A DNA stretch of 64,000 bases from an uncultured Acidobacteriota bacterium (GCA_903847975.1 CAINFC010000050.1:1-64000); one strand, 5' to 3'. Counted from the first letter of the stretch, positions 8,802 to 18,253 are shown. Notes: generated by a model not told the origin, from the letters alone. Program-made: numbers and translations.

Positions 8802-9812
8802 TCAGATAAAAAAAGCGCGGTCTTTTTCCAGGAGATCGAGAAACAATCCGGCCAGCTGCGGATCGAAATGCTCCCCGCTGCCAGCCCGGATCTGCCCGAT
8901 GGCGCCTTCCATCGACAAGCCTTTGCGGTAGGGCCGGTCCGACCGTATCGTGTCCCACATGTCGACCAGGGCAAACATCCGGGCGGCCCAGGGAATCTGC
9001 TCGCCGGCGAGCCCCTGCGGATATCCGGTTCCGTCCCACCTTTCAGGGTGGCAGTAGGGAATGTCGCTCGACCTTCGCAGGTAAGGGATGCGCTGGAGCC
9101 ATTCGCGGGCATATACCGGGTGTTGGCGCATGATCTGCCACTCCTCTTCGGTCAGCTTTTCGGCTTTCAGCAGAACGGCATCGGGAACTCCCAGCTTTCC
9201 CACATCGTGAAGCAGGGCGCCGCGTCGAAGGTGCACCAGGTCCTCGCCGGCGATGCCTACCGCCTCCCCCAAATGCACGGAAAGTCGCACCACGCGCTCG
9301 GAATGTCCCTCGGTCTCCTTGTCCCGCAGATCCAGGGCTTTGACCCAGCCGATCAGCGTCGCATCGTGTGTCCGACGAAGCTCGGCAATAGCCCGCTCCA
9401 GACGGCGATGCTCATCCTGCAGCTTGCGATAGCGGTTCAATCGGGTAATCGTCCGGACCCGGGCCCGCAGTTCCAGGCGGTTAAACGGCTTGGAGATGAA
9501 ATCGTCGGCTCCCGCCTGGATGCCTTCCAGACGCGCAGAGCGGTTGTCAAGGGCGGTTACCATGACCACCGGAATTTCCGCCAAACCGGCGTCGCCGCGC
9601 AGCCGCCGGCACATTTCGAAGCCGTCCATCACCGGCATCATCACGTCCAGGAGGATCAGGTCCGGCTTGACTTTTTCCGCTGCCGAGAGCGCCTCATGGC
9701 CGTCGGCGGCAAACGCCAGAGAGTATCCTTCGGTTTCCAGCGCGTCGGCCAGCACTTCGCGGCCTGCCGGATTATCGTCGACGATAAGAACGGTACTGCC
9801 GCCCTTGATCAT
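8802..9812 (-). CDS. Response regulator with HD-GYP c-di-GMP phosphodiesterase domain
   Basis: The 336-residue RpfG-like protein has a receiver domain (about 1-120; D56 in LILLDVMMPVMDG, Lys in ISKPF). A linker helix and an HD-GYP domain (about 145-335) follow. Visible family motifs are GHSERV, LLHDVGKLGVPD (H202, D203), MRQHPVYA (H231), DGTGYPQGL and RPYRKGL. HD-GYP enzymes hydrolyse cyclic di-GMP through a two- or three-metal site. The usual His-His-Glu motif reads H255-P256-E257 here, so one expected His is replaced by Pro and activity cannot be assumed. Its ATG overlaps the stop of the upstream hybrid kinase by 4 nt, which argues for translational coupling and for that kinase being its phosphodonor. 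Confidence 0.92.
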   Translation of the reverse strand: MIKGGSTVLIVDDNPAGREVLADALETEGYSLAFAADGHEALSAAEKVKPDLILLDVMMPVMDGFEMCRRLRGDAGLAEIPVVMVTALDNRSARLEGIQAGADDFISKPFNRLELRARVRTITRLNRYRKLQDEHRRLERAIAELRRTHDATLIGWVKALDLRDKETEGHSERVVRLSVHLGEAVGIAGEDLVHLRRGALLHDVGKLGVPDAVLLKAEKLTEEEWQIMRQHPVYAREWLQRIPYLRRSSDIPYCHPERWDGTGYPQGLAGEQIPWAARMFALVDMWDTIRSDRPYRKGLSMEGAIGQIRAGSGEHFDPQLAGLFLDLLEKDRAFFI

Positions 9813-12574
9813 TTTGCTTTCCCTTCTTCCTGGATCAGGCTTAATATCTTCTCGATCAGCTTCCTGGGGCTGACCGGCTTGGCCATGTAGGCATCCACGC
9901 CGGCTTCCATGCAGCGCTCCTCATCGCCGGGCATGGCCAGAGCGGTCAGTGCCAGAATGGGCGTTCGGGCGGTCTTCGGCTCCCGGCGCAACCGGCGCGT
10001 GGCCTCCAGGCCGTTCATTTCCGGCATCTGTATATCCATCAGGATCACGTCCGGCGGCTGTTCCCGGGCCATGGTCAGCGCCTCGTAACCATTGCGAGCC
10101 ACCATCACTTCGAAGCCCTTGGCCTCCAGATACCCGCCGATGGCCTCGATGTTGGCCTCGTTGTCCTCGGCCAGCAGCAGGCGGATGCGGCCGGCGTCGG
10201 CAGTCGGCCCGCCTTTTTCCGGAGCAGATGCGGAAAAAGTTTTCTGCAGCACAGCCCCCAGGGCGGGTCGGGTAACCGGTTTCAGCAGGTGGGCGGCGGC
10301 GCCGGCGGCCTTGGCGGCCGCCGGCTCATCGACCACCGAAACCACTACCACCGGGATGCGGCATAAATCCGGCTGGGCTTTAAGCTGCGCCAGAACCGCC
10401 CAGCCGTTCAGTCCGGGGAGCAGCAGGTCGAGCAGGATCAGGTCGGGCTTCAGCGTGCGGGCCAGCTCCACCGCTTCGTCTCCCCGCTGACCCAGGCTGA
10501 CCTCAATGTCCTGCTCCTCCAGGTAGCCGGTAAGCTGGTCCGCCGTAGGGACGGAATCCTCTATCAGGAGCACCCGGCGCTTTTCGGATGTACCCGCAGG
10601 AGCCGCTTCCTGCTCCTCGGCAGGAGAGGAGAGGAAATTCACCGGGATGATGATGCTGAAGGTGCTCCCTTCATTGAGGCGGCTCTGCACGGCAACGCTG
10701 CCGCCATGCAGTTCCGCCAGCCTTCTTACCAGGGCCAGCCCGAGGCCCGATCCCTCGTGAGAACGGTTGAGCCCGGCATCCAGCTGGGTAAACGGCGTAA
10801 ACAGACTCTGCAGGTCGGAAGCCGAAATCCCGATTCCGGTGTCGGAAACCGAGAAGCGCACCGCCTCCTGCTCGGCCATGGATTCGAACTTGAGATTGAT
10901 CCGACCGCCCGGAGGAGTAAACTTGATGGCGTTGCTGAGCAGGTTGACCAGCATCTGGCGAAGCCGCTTGGGATCGGCGAAGAGGCGCAGGGACGGGTCG
11001 CTCATAGTCAGGATCAGCTCGAGCTTGCGCGAAGCCGCCGATTCGCGGACCAGGGCCAGACTGGACTCGCAGGCATCGTAGGCGGTCATCCACTGGCGGA
11101 TCATGTCCAGCCGCCCGGCTTCCACCCGGGCGATGTCCAGAACGTCGTTGATCAGATCCAGCAGGTGTCGGCCGCTGGCGTCGATGGTTCGCAGCGCCGC
11201 CACCTGCCGCTCGTTGAGCGGACCGCGGACCTGCTCCAGCAGACCCTCACTCAGCGCCAGGATGGCATTGAGCGGGGTGCGCAGCTCATGACTCATATTG
11301 GCCAGAAATTCGCTTTTGGCCCGATTGGCCGAATCGGCCTGCAGGGCCAGGGCGTTGGCCTGCCGGGCGGCCGTGGCCAGGGCCATCTCCGCCCGCTTGC
11401 GGTGGCCGTTGGAAATAGCCAGCGACAGCTGGTTGGCCAGCTGGCAGGCAAAATCGATCTCGTGCTCCTCCCAAAGGTATTGCCTGCCGACCTGCTCGAA
11501 GCAGACCGTCCCCAGCGGCCGGCCGTCGATCCGAATGACTGCGTGGAGCAGGGCGGAAATGCGGTGCGGCAGAATGTAGTTTTCGGAATAGGGCGCCAGG
11601 CGCACATCCGCGAGGGGCAGATGAGCGGCGATATAGTTGACCAGCTGGTAGGAGGCAAACTCCGCCGCATATTCGGCTTCCACCCGGAAATCGCCTGAGG
11701 CATGCGTGCCGACCGAAGACCGGAATGTATCGATATTGATCAACCGGGTTCCCGTTTCTTCAAGGAGCCACACGCCCACCCGATCCATGTTGAATTCCCG
11801 GGCCACTTTCTGGGTGACTTCCCTGGACAGCGCCGGAAGGTCCCCGTCGGCCAGAGCCCGCGAGAGGGCAATGCCGGCAATGACTTCCGCCTGCCGCTGC
11901 CGGCGGTCCGCCTTCTGGCGCAAGGCCTCGCTCTCCTCGATGGCCCGGTTCTTTTCCCGGAGCTCCGCACGGCTTTGAAGAGATTCCATGAGGGAGCCCA
12001 CCTGTCGGGCGAACAGGCTGAAAATTTCCAGGATTTCCGTGGTGGGAACCTCGTAGAAGTCAATCCCGTCCAGAGTGTTTCCCGCCGCCAGGATCTGGGT
12101 GGGATTGCCGTCGCCACCGAAGTCCACGCAGTAAACCACATGGCCCAGGTCCACCTGGGGAATCATCTGGCGCAATGCGGTGCGGTTGAGCTGGCGGGCA
12201 TGAGAAGACCGGGACTCTTCCTCCATGGCGAGCAGCGCGCGGGCCATGACCTGCAGCAAAGGCTGGCTGATCTTCGCTCCGAAGATGGTCACAGGAGCCC
12301 GTACGCTGCCCTGGGGATCCAGAAGAAAAAGGGCACCGAACTCCATTTCAAAAATATCGACGATGGCTTCCGCCACCACGCCGGGAACTTCGCTCCGGTC
12401 ATGCAGCCGCAAGGCTTTCGAATAAAAGGAATTGATCCGCCCGAATCGGGCAAACTCCAGGTCCTGCCGATCTTTCAGATCGATCAGGTGCTGCTGCAAA
12501 GCCGTATACTGGCTTTGCAGCAGCGCGAACTTTTCCGACGATTCGGCGTTGTCTTGCGGAATCAGGTGCGGCAT
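9809..12574 (-). CDS. Soluble hybrid histidine kinase: GAF-GAF-HisKA-HATPase-REC-REC
   Basis: The 921-residue protein has no convincing membrane segment. Two GAF-like sensor domains (about 60-200 and 230-395) precede HisKA with H429 in NMSHELRTPLNAIL. The HATPase has LVNLLSNAIKF, DTGIGI and GSGLGLAL. Two receivers follow, with LILLDLLLPGLNG at about 710 and VILMDIQMPEMNG at about 850. The second GAF and the kinase core closely resemble those of the 1086-3422 kinase. It is preceded 5 nt upstream by the FIST-domain gene and overlaps the HD-GYP gene by 4 nt, so sensor, kinase and c-di-GMP enzyme are probably co-translated. The FIST protein is the likely signal input. The ligand is not identifiable. 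Confidence 0.92.
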   Translation of the reverse strand: MPHLIPQDNAESSEKFALLQSQYTALQQHLIDLKDRQDLEFARFGRINSFYSKALRLHDRSEVPGVVAEAIVDIFEMEFGALFLLDPQGSVRAPVTIFGAKISQPLLQVMARALLAMEEESRSSHARQLNRTALRQMIPQVDLGHVVYCVDFGGDGNPTQILAAGNTLDGIDFYEVPTTEILEIFSLFARQVGSLMESLQSRAELREKNRAIEESEALRQKADRRQRQAEVIAGIALSRALADGDLPALSREVTQKVAREFNMDRVGVWLLEETGTRLINIDTFRSSVGTHASGDFRVEAEYAAEFASYQLVNYIAAHLPLADVRLAPYSENYILPHRISALLHAVIRIDGRPLGTVCFEQVGRQYLWEEHEIDFACQLANQLSLAISNGHRKRAEMALATAARQANALALQADSANRAKSEFLANMSHELRTPLNAILALSEGLLEQVRGPLNERQVAALRTIDASGRHLLDLINDVLDIARVEAGRLDMIRQWMTAYDACESSLALVRESAASRKLELILTMSDPSLRLFADPKRLRQMLVNLLSNAIKFTPPGGRINLKFESMAEQEAVRFSVSDTGIGISASDLQSLFTPFTQLDAGLNRSHEGSGLGLALVRRLAELHGGSVAVQSRLNEGSTFSIIIPVNFLSSPAEEQEAAPAGTSEKRRVLLIEDSVPTADQLTGYLEEQDIEVSLGQRGDEAVELARTLKPDLILLDLLLPGLNGWAVLAQLKAQPDLCRIPVVVVSVVDEPAAAKAAGAAAHLLKPVTRPALGAVLQKTFSASAPEKGGPTADAGRIRLLLAEDNEANIEAIGGYLEAKGFEVMVARNGYEALTMAREQPPDVILMDIQMPEMNGLEATRRLRREPKTARTPILALTALAMPGDEERCMEAGVDAYMAKPVSPRKLIEKILSLIQEEGKAK

Positions 12575-12579
12575 GGGAC

Positions 12580-13773
12580 TTATTTTCGGTAGATGGCCGC
12601 CAGCGAGGTGGTGTAGTTATGGAAGGCATTGCCCCCCCCCAGCCGGGCAAATTCGCCGAAACCGTACATGCCGAGCCAGGGCGGAGGGACATCTCCGGTC
12701 GAAAAGACGTGCTGCATCTTGTGCACCAGCTCTTCCTTGATGATACGGTTGAACAGCCGGCGGCCCCGCGCCAGGCAATCGGCCTGAAAGACCGCTACCG
12801 GCTTTCTGCCCCCCACACGGGCGCTCATCTCGTTGACCATGCGGTCCATATCCGAAAAAATGAGCTCCTCATCCCGAACCGTCAACCAGAGCTCCGTCCC
12901 TTCCAGGCAATCCGTGGGATAAACCAGTGCGCCACATTCCTCTACGTGGGTCACCACCCGCAGGATGTGCGGATTGCCGTATTCCCTGGCCAGTTCGGGC
13001 GGGAGTTTTTCCGCCAGGGCCCCGATCGGGATAGAGTCCGCCGTAGTCGCCGTTTCGGCGAGAGCCATACGGGAAGTATAGACCTTCCATGCCGGGATCC
13101 CATTCAGTTCATAAATCCGGTTGTCGCGGGCCCGGGTGACTACCATCGGCTGATTCACCGCTAAGAATCCGTGGGTGGCCATGGTGTCCACGAACAGAGT
13201 CGGGTCGGAAAAGCCTACGGCATAGGCCGCATGCTCGAACTTGCAATCATCGACCACCTGAAAAGTCCGGACGCCGCGCATGTTGTCCGAAGAGGTGGCG
13301 CCGAAAATGGTGATTTCCGGACCGAAGACCGATTCGATTCCGGCGATCACCCGGTCGTTGGAGATATCGATGCCCGGGGCCAGAAGGTAAATCATGTTGA
13401 TCCCTTCCTTCTGCGCCCGCAGTTTTTCCGCCAGAGTGCGGGCCGCCTCGAAGGAATTGGGGCCATAGATATCTTCGACATGGGCCACGGCGAATTCGTC
13501 GCCGGAAATCAGCATCAGCGCCACGTCCTTGAGCGTTTCGCTTACCCCCTCACGGCCGACCACGCCGGCGCAGGAAGTGCCGACCACCCGCGCTTTCGGG
13601 AAATGATGCCGGATCTGCAGGCTTAAGTCCAGCAGGTCGTGACCAATGGAAGCATGAATAACAGCAAGAGCGCAGTCGAAAGATCCTCCTTCTTCCGTTG
13701 CCATGGCGATGCATTCATCGATGGCCAGGCGCGGGTTTACCATGCGAGTGATGGCAGATCGAAACTCGAGCAT
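12580..13773 (-). CDS. FIST-domain (FIST_N/FIST_C) signal-transduction protein
   Basis: The 397-residue protein fits the FIST family. The N-terminal domain contains ARVVGTSCAGVVG and later ITIFGATSSDNM; the C-terminal domain contains RIYELNGIPAWKVYTS and PVAVFQADCLARGRRLF. FIST proteins are thought to bind small ligands, proposed to be amino acids, and are typically encoded beside histidine kinases or chemoreceptors. There is no catalytic or membrane domain, so it acts as a cytoplasmic sensor or partner. It lies between two histidine kinase genes (39 nt after one, 5 nt before the other), so it is an integral member of this operon. Assignment to FIST is firm from motifs; ligand and mechanism are unknown. 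Confidence 0.88.
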   Translation of the reverse strand: MLEFRSAITRMVNPRLAIDECIAMATEEGGSFDCALAVIHASIGHDLLDLSLQIRHHFPKARVVGTSCAGVVGREGVSETLKDVALMLISGDEFAVAHVEDIYGPNSFEAARTLAEKLRAQKEGINMIYLLAPGIDISNDRVIAGIESVFGPEITIFGATSSDNMRGVRTFQVVDDCKFEHAAYAVGFSDPTLFVDTMATHGFLAVNQPMVVTRARDNRIYELNGIPAWKVYTSRMALAETATTADSIPIGALAEKLPPELAREYGNPHILRVVTHVEECGALVYPTDCLEGTELWLTVRDEELIFSDMDRMVNEMSARVGGRKPVAVFQADCLARGRRLFNRIIKEELVHKMQHVFSTGDVPPPWLGMYGFGEFARLGGGNAFHNYTTSLAAIYRK

Positions 13774-13812
13774 ACGATTCGTCCTTTCATCTTAATATTG
13801 CGTTTTTATGCC

Positions 13813-16800
13813 TCAGACTTCTTCGTCTTCCCGTAATAAAAAAACCGACTCCTCCTCGTGCGCATCCGGTTTTCCAGCCGGCAGGAGGATGGAAAAGCAG
13901 CTTCCCTTGCCGAGCTCGCTTTGGACCTCGACGCGGCCCCCGTGCAATTCCGTCAGGCGGCGCACCAGGGCAAGGCCCAGCCCCGCCCCTTCATGCCTCC
14001 GGTTAAGCCCGGCATCCAACTGGGAGAAGGGGATGAAGAGCCGTTCGAGATCGGAGTCGGCAATCCCCGGGCCAGTGTCGCACACCCGGAGAGCGATTTG
14101 GTTCTGCTCCGGAAGGCTTCGAATTTCCAGCCGGATAAGACCTCCTTTCGGCGTGAATTTAACCGCATTGCCGAGCAGATGGACCAGCATCTGGCGAAGC
14201 CGCTTGGGGTCGGCAAAAAGATGAAGATCCGGATCGCTCAGCTGCATTTCCATCTTCTGCTCTCGCAGCGCGGCGGCGTTCTGCACCAGGGCAAGGCTCG
14301 CTTCGCAGATTTTCCGAACCCCGGTCCACTTCGGCTGGAGATCGAGACGCCCCGACTCGACGCGGGCAATGTCGAGCACATCGTTGATCAGCTCCAGCAG
14401 GTGCCGGCCGCTGAATTCGATGGTTTGCAACGCCTTTGCCTGCCGTTCGTTTATCGGACCGCGGACCTGCTCGAGAAGCCCTTCGCTCAGGGACAGAATG
14501 GCATTGAGCGGCGTGCGCAGCTCATGGCTCATATTGGCCAGGAATTCGCTCTTGGCCCGGTTGGCCGATTCGGCCTGGCGGGCCAGCTCCACAGCCCGCC
14601 GGTTCGCTTCCTGGATCTGGCGGTTGGTTTCCAACAGCGCCTCCTCCGCATTTTTTCGCTCGGTGATGTCGATGGCCACCTCCAAGCGCACCAGGCTCCC
14701 ATCCAGCCACTGGATGGCGCTGTCGTGGCAGTCGTACCACCGCCCGGTCGCACGGTTCTGGAATTCCCAGCGCCAGATGCCGGCCGGATGTCCGTCCTCG
14801 GACAGCAATCGGTCGTTGGTGCAGAAGGAACAGGGACCGTCGGCTCCTTTCTGCAGGTAAGCCCAGCACTTCTTCTCCTGGTAATCGCCAAGCAGCTCGC
14901 GGCCGGCGCGGTTGATATACAGAAGATCGTAGTTCTGCATGTCGGCGATGTAAACTACGGTATCCAGGTTGTCCATCACCGTCAGCAGCCGCAGGTGCGA
15001 CATGCGGAGTTCTCTCTCCGCCTGCCTCATTCCGCTGATGTCGATCATGACGGTCAGGCGATAGTCTTTCCCCTGGCTGGTAATGTTCTCCCCGGACAAG
15101 AGTCCGTCCAGGATGACCCCTTCTTTTGTCCGGACCTGAAGCTCGGCGTTAATGATCCTTTTCTCCGCCTGGATCTTTTGCATGATATGCAAATACTTCT
15201 CCGGGTGAGGGATCAGGCCGATTTCCGCGGCCGTCTTTCCGAGCACTTCCGAACGTTCGTATCCGAGGCAGGCCAGGAAGCTGTCGTTGACGTCGATAAA
15301 GCGGTCCTCTGGAAGCGCGAAGATGGCCATCAGCGCCGGATTGTTTCGGAAAATGCGTTCGAAGTGCTGCCGCAGCTCCTCCTCGGCACTGAGGTCCTTG
15401 CAGAATGCAAAAATGCAGGTTTCCCCATTCCACTGACCGGACCAGATCCGGGTTTCCACCGGGAGCAAATCTCCATTCTTTTGTTGCAGTGGCAGCGGGC
15501 AACGGTCACGCTCTCCGCGGAACATGGCGGAAAAAATCCGCTCCGCCTCTTTGCGGACGGCAGCCGGATGCAGGTCCAACACGTGCATGGCAAGGGCGTC
15601 CGACAACGGGTAGCCCAGCTTGCGGGCAACGGCCTGATTGAGGTAGAGCAGCTTTCCCTGCGGGCTGGCCACCATGACCATATCGTCCAGTGCCTCGAAA
15701 ATGGACTTGAAATTGGCTTCCTTTTCCCGGATCAGGCGCAGCTCCTCGCCTTCCGCACGGCTGTGCAGCATGGCTCCGAGGACCAGGGCCAGGGCCGCGG
15801 TGAGCAGCAGGCCGGACAGCAGAGCCATGGCCCCGGCCCAGGTCGGATTGTGTCGGAAGAAGAAATCGGCGGGATAGACATAAAGGACACAGCTTTTGCC
15901 GAAAAGATCGATCGGACGGGCGATGGCCAATGTCGGATCGGCGGCCGTCTTCGACCGGCAGGTGGAAGCCAGCTCTTCCCTGCGGGACTTCTCCAGCAAT
16001 TCAATTCGCAGACAGGTAGCATCATCTTTTTCCACATTTTCCAGGACCATGCCCATGCGTAGAACCGCCAGGGCGAAACCCAGCAGCTCCTTCGCCCCGC
16101 TCTGGCGATAGACGGGCTGCACCAGAAGGAATCCTCTCTGCCCTCCGGTTTCCTGGATTAGCAGAATCGGATCGGTGGCGGTGCACAAACCCGTTTTCCG
16201 GGCTTCCTGAAGGGCCGCCGCGCGAATCGGCTCCGACCCGCAGTCGAATCCCAATGCTTTTTCATTGCCTGCCAGCGGCGCCATATAGGTAACCGGAAAG
16301 TAATGTTCCCGGCCGGAAGCCGGAATAGGATTGCCGGCGGAATCCCTCTGCCATATCCGGAAGTCCGGCTCCCCATCGGCTCTCCTTTCTTTCTCAAAGG
16401 CATTCTTTCGATGGTCGGGAACGGCCGGTATCCATTCCCAGGCATGAACCACCGTATCCTGGCCGAGCCTCTCGGTATAAGCCAGGAATTCCGCTCTGGT
16501 AAATTTTCCGCTGATACCCAGGAAACGGGCCAGTTCGCCCAGCCTGGACTCGCCATAATCGATCAACTGCACAGCGACCGGTTCCACCCGGCTGACGGCA
16601 ATCTGCCGGAATGCCAGCGTGCGGTCTCTCATTTCCAACTGGTGCGCGACCCACCCGGCAAACAGGCTGAGAACCAGACCGGCGGCCACAATCAGCCACG
16701 GCTCCGGCATTTTCAACCACGGTTTCAGCTTCGTTCCCTGCGTGGCACGGTACCGAATGAATCGCCACCCCCCAAGCATGACAGTCAGTAGCGCCAGTGC

Positions 16801-17379
16801 CAGGAAGATCGCTGGACAAGCCGTCCGAATCAGCCTGATATCCCCGGCGCTGTTATCCAAATCCATGCCAAAGGCCAGAGCCGGAGCGCTTCGTCTCGAA
16901 GAGTGAACCGGTACCAGAACCGAGTCGACGCTGCTCCCGTTTCTCCCGGCGCGGGAATAAAACACCGCGGCACCGTGGGCCATGACCTCCTTTCCAACCT
17001 CGGATGGAACAGGAACAGGGCTGCCGGGAGACATGCGGGAGGACCGATCGTCCGGCTCACTGCCGACCATCAGGCGGAATTCCCCCGGCGGCCCATATTG
17101 CAGCAGATAGACGCTACGGCAACCGGGATTCCCCAGAGTTAAGGCCCGCAAGTGGTTCCGGAGCCTGCGGTATTCCGGCCGGCCGATGTCTTCCGGCCGG
17201 CCGGCCAAAGAGGCGGCCAGCTCCATGGAAATGCTGCGTGAAAGAACTCTGGCCTCCGCCAGCCGATCGTCCGTCAGCTCTTCCCTCTTGGATTCCGCCA
17301 GCCACCAGCCAAGAAGCCCGCATCCGACGAGCAATCCGGACAGGAGCAGCAGAATTAAACTGTTGGCAAGCACTTTCAC
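13813..17379 (-). CDS. Membrane histidine kinase: periplasmic domain, CHASE, three PAS, HisKA/HATPase
   Basis: The 1188-residue kinase has an N-terminal membrane anchor (LANSLILLLLSGLLVGCGLLG), a periplasmic segment and two membrane segments near 186-205 and 222-245. A CHASE domain follows (about 265-480, with the family-like VHAWEWIPAVP and ALGFDCGSEP), then another membrane segment near 520-545. Three PAS domains precede HisKA with H952 in NMSHELRTPLNAIL; HATPase motifs are LVHLLGNAVKF, DTGPGI and GAGLGLAL. It has no receiver, so phosphotransfer must be to another protein, probably the receivers encoded downstream in the same operon. The start is GTG at 17379. The kinase core is paralogous to those at 1086-3422 and 9809-12574. 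CHASE domains sense extracellular low-molecular-weight ligands; which one is unknown. Confidence 0.9.
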   Translation of the reverse strand: MKVLANSLILLLLSGLLVGCGLLGWWLAESKREELTDDRLAEARVLSRSISMELAASLAGRPEDIGRPEYRRLRNHLRALTLGNPGCRSVYLLQYGPPGEFRLMVGSEPDDRSSRMSPGSPVPVPSEVGKEVMAHGAAVFYSRAGRNGSSVDSVLVPVHSSRRSAPALAFGMDLDNSAGDIRLIRTACPAIFLALALLTVMLGGWRFIRYRATQGTKLKPWLKMPEPWLIVAAGLVLSLFAGWVAHQLEMRDRTLAFRQIAVSRVEPVAVQLIDYGESRLGELARFLGISGKFTRAEFLAYTERLGQDTVVHAWEWIPAVPDHRKNAFEKERRADGEPDFRIWQRDSAGNPIPASGREHYFPVTYMAPLAGNEKALGFDCGSEPIRAAALQEARKTGLCTATDPILLIQETGGQRGFLLVQPVYRQSGAKELLGFALAVLRMGMVLENVEKDDATCLRIELLEKSRREELASTCRSKTAADPTLAIARPIDLFGKSCVLYVYPADFFFRHNPTWAGAMALLSGLLLTAALALVLGAMLHSRAEGEELRLIREKEANFKSIFEALDDMVMVASPQGKLLYLNQAVARKLGYPLSDALAMHVLDLHPAAVRKEAERIFSAMFRGERDRCPLPLQQKNGDLLPVETRIWSGQWNGETCIFAFCKDLSAEEELRQHFERIFRNNPALMAIFALPEDRFIDVNDSFLACLGYERSEVLGKTAAEIGLIPHPEKYLHIMQKIQAEKRIINAELQVRTKEGVILDGLLSGENITSQGKDYRLTVMIDISGMRQAERELRMSHLRLLTVMDNLDTVVYIADMQNYDLLYINRAGRELLGDYQEKKCWAYLQKGADGPCSFCTNDRLLSEDGHPAGIWRWEFQNRATGRWYDCHDSAIQWLDGSLVRLEVAIDITERKNAEEALLETNRQIQEANRRAVELARQAESANRAKSEFLANMSHELRTPLNAILSLSEGLLEQVRGPINERQAKALQTIEFSGRHLLELINDVLDIARVESGRLDLQPKWTGVRKICEASLALVQNAAALREQKMEMQLSDPDLHLFADPKRLRQMLVHLLGNAVKFTPKGGLIRLEIRSLPEQNQIALRVCDTGPGIADSDLERLFIPFSQLDAGLNRRHEGAGLGLALVRRLTELHGGRVEVQSELGKGSCFSILLPAGKPDAHEEESVFLLREDEEV

Positions 17380-17660
17380 GATGTGGTGTCCGTCCGTTCG
17401 GGAGAGACAAATGGAAAAAACTTAATCCAGCCTCGGAGCCTTAAAAGAATGGTCCCTGAGCGTCTTGTTCGCAACGAAACGCGGACCCTTTCTGGATGGC
17501 GCCGGAACATCCAGAATTCACCCGGAAGTTTGACAAAGATAGCATGCCATCCACTGTGATCCCGCTCACCTTTGAACGGAATTCACTTTTCTTTTTCCGA
17601 CCCAAACGGCGCGCGGGGGGGAAGGAATCAAATCTCTTTAAACGAACCAATACCCGTGAA
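17380..17660. other. Gene-free stretch upstream of the CHASE kinase
   Basis: No convincing gene lies between the kinase start and the repeat element. The segment must contain the promoter of the kinase-FIST-kinase-HD-GYP operon (minus strand), but I cannot point to a clear -35/-10 pair. The palindrome found at 995 and 3470 is absent. Confidence 0.4.
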
Positions 17661-17770
17661 GCCGCAAAAAGACCCTCTCTCCCGGCAACAGGCCCTTTCG
17701 CTTTCCTTCCCGCTCTTCCCTTTCTTCCTGTATGCCCACTCTTTTCACAGGAAGAAGGGAAGATCAGGGA
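17661..17770 (+). repeat. Intergenic hairpin repeat, copy A (right end truncated)
   Basis: This is a member of a three-copy family also at 37543 and 58906. Shared blocks in order are CGCAAAAAGACCC, CAACAGGCCC, CCCGCTCTTCC, TTCTTCCTGT and GGGAAGATCAGG. Here TTCTTCCTGT (17722-17731) and ACAGGAAGAA (17747-17756) form a perfect 10-bp stem with a 15-nt loop. The copy ends at the 3' end of the hydrogenase maturation protease gene, whose stop codon (17764-17766) falls inside the conserved GAAGATCAGG block. The right terminal repeat seen in copy B is missing. Confidence 0.7.
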
Positions 17771-18228
17771 GCGGCGGCCATCGATGCGCAAATCGCCCGG
17801 GTCCGTTCGAGGAACCGGGGAAGGGCCTCCGCGACCACGGCAGACAGACCCTCCCTCACTGCCATGACCGGTTCCACTTCCATGGCCAGAATCCGCATCG
17901 CGGATGGAAACGGCAGGCTCAATTCCCGGGCCAGAGCCATCACTTCCGGGAGACCTACGGTGTGGGGGGACGCGGCAGCCAGGTGCCGGAAATCCGGCAC
18001 TCCGAATTCCAGGATGGTACCGGGAGGGACCTTTCCGGTACAGACCGCGTCGACCAGCAGGACCTTTTCGCGCCCCTCCAGCGCATCGAGCAGATCCAGC
18101 CCGTTTCCTGCCGCTTCCTGAACTTCCCAGCCCTCCGGCATCTCCTGCCGCATGGCACGGGCGGCCACCAGCCCCACGGCATCATCGCCCATCAGGTCGT
18201 TGCCCAGAGCCAGAAGGAGGGGTTTCAT
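17764..18228 (-). CDS. [NiFe]-hydrogenase maturation endopeptidase (HycI/HoxW family)
   Basis: The 154-residue protein begins LLALGNDLMGDDAVGL, the GNxxxGDDxxG signature of hydrogenase maturation proteases. It also has LLVDAVCTGKVPPGTI and SPHTVGLPEVMALA, which match the family's metal-site regions. The enzyme removes the C-terminal peptide of the large subunit once nickel is inserted. Its substrate is evidently the MvhA-type subunit encoded 25 nt upstream, which still carries a 25-residue tail after DPCNACATH. It is the last gene of the hdr-mvh operon, and its last codons and stop lie within an intergenic repeat, so the C-terminus may have been altered by insertion of that repeat. Confidence 0.92.
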   Translation of the reverse strand: MKPLLLALGNDLMGDDAVGLVAARAMRQEMPEGWEVQEAAGNGLDLLDALEGREKVLLVDAVCTGKVPPGTILEFGVPDFRHLAAASPHTVGLPEVMALARELSLPFPSAMRILAMEVEPVMAVREGLSAVVAEALPRFLERTRAICASMAAAP

Positions 18229-18253
18229 ACCCCGGCGGCTTCCCTGGCCGACC

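Noticed and set aside
13858-16062. A plus-strand open frame of 734 codons opposite the CHASE kinase
   Set aside because: It is a shadow frame of the kinase gene with no domain features; PAS and HATPase motifs are on the minus strand.
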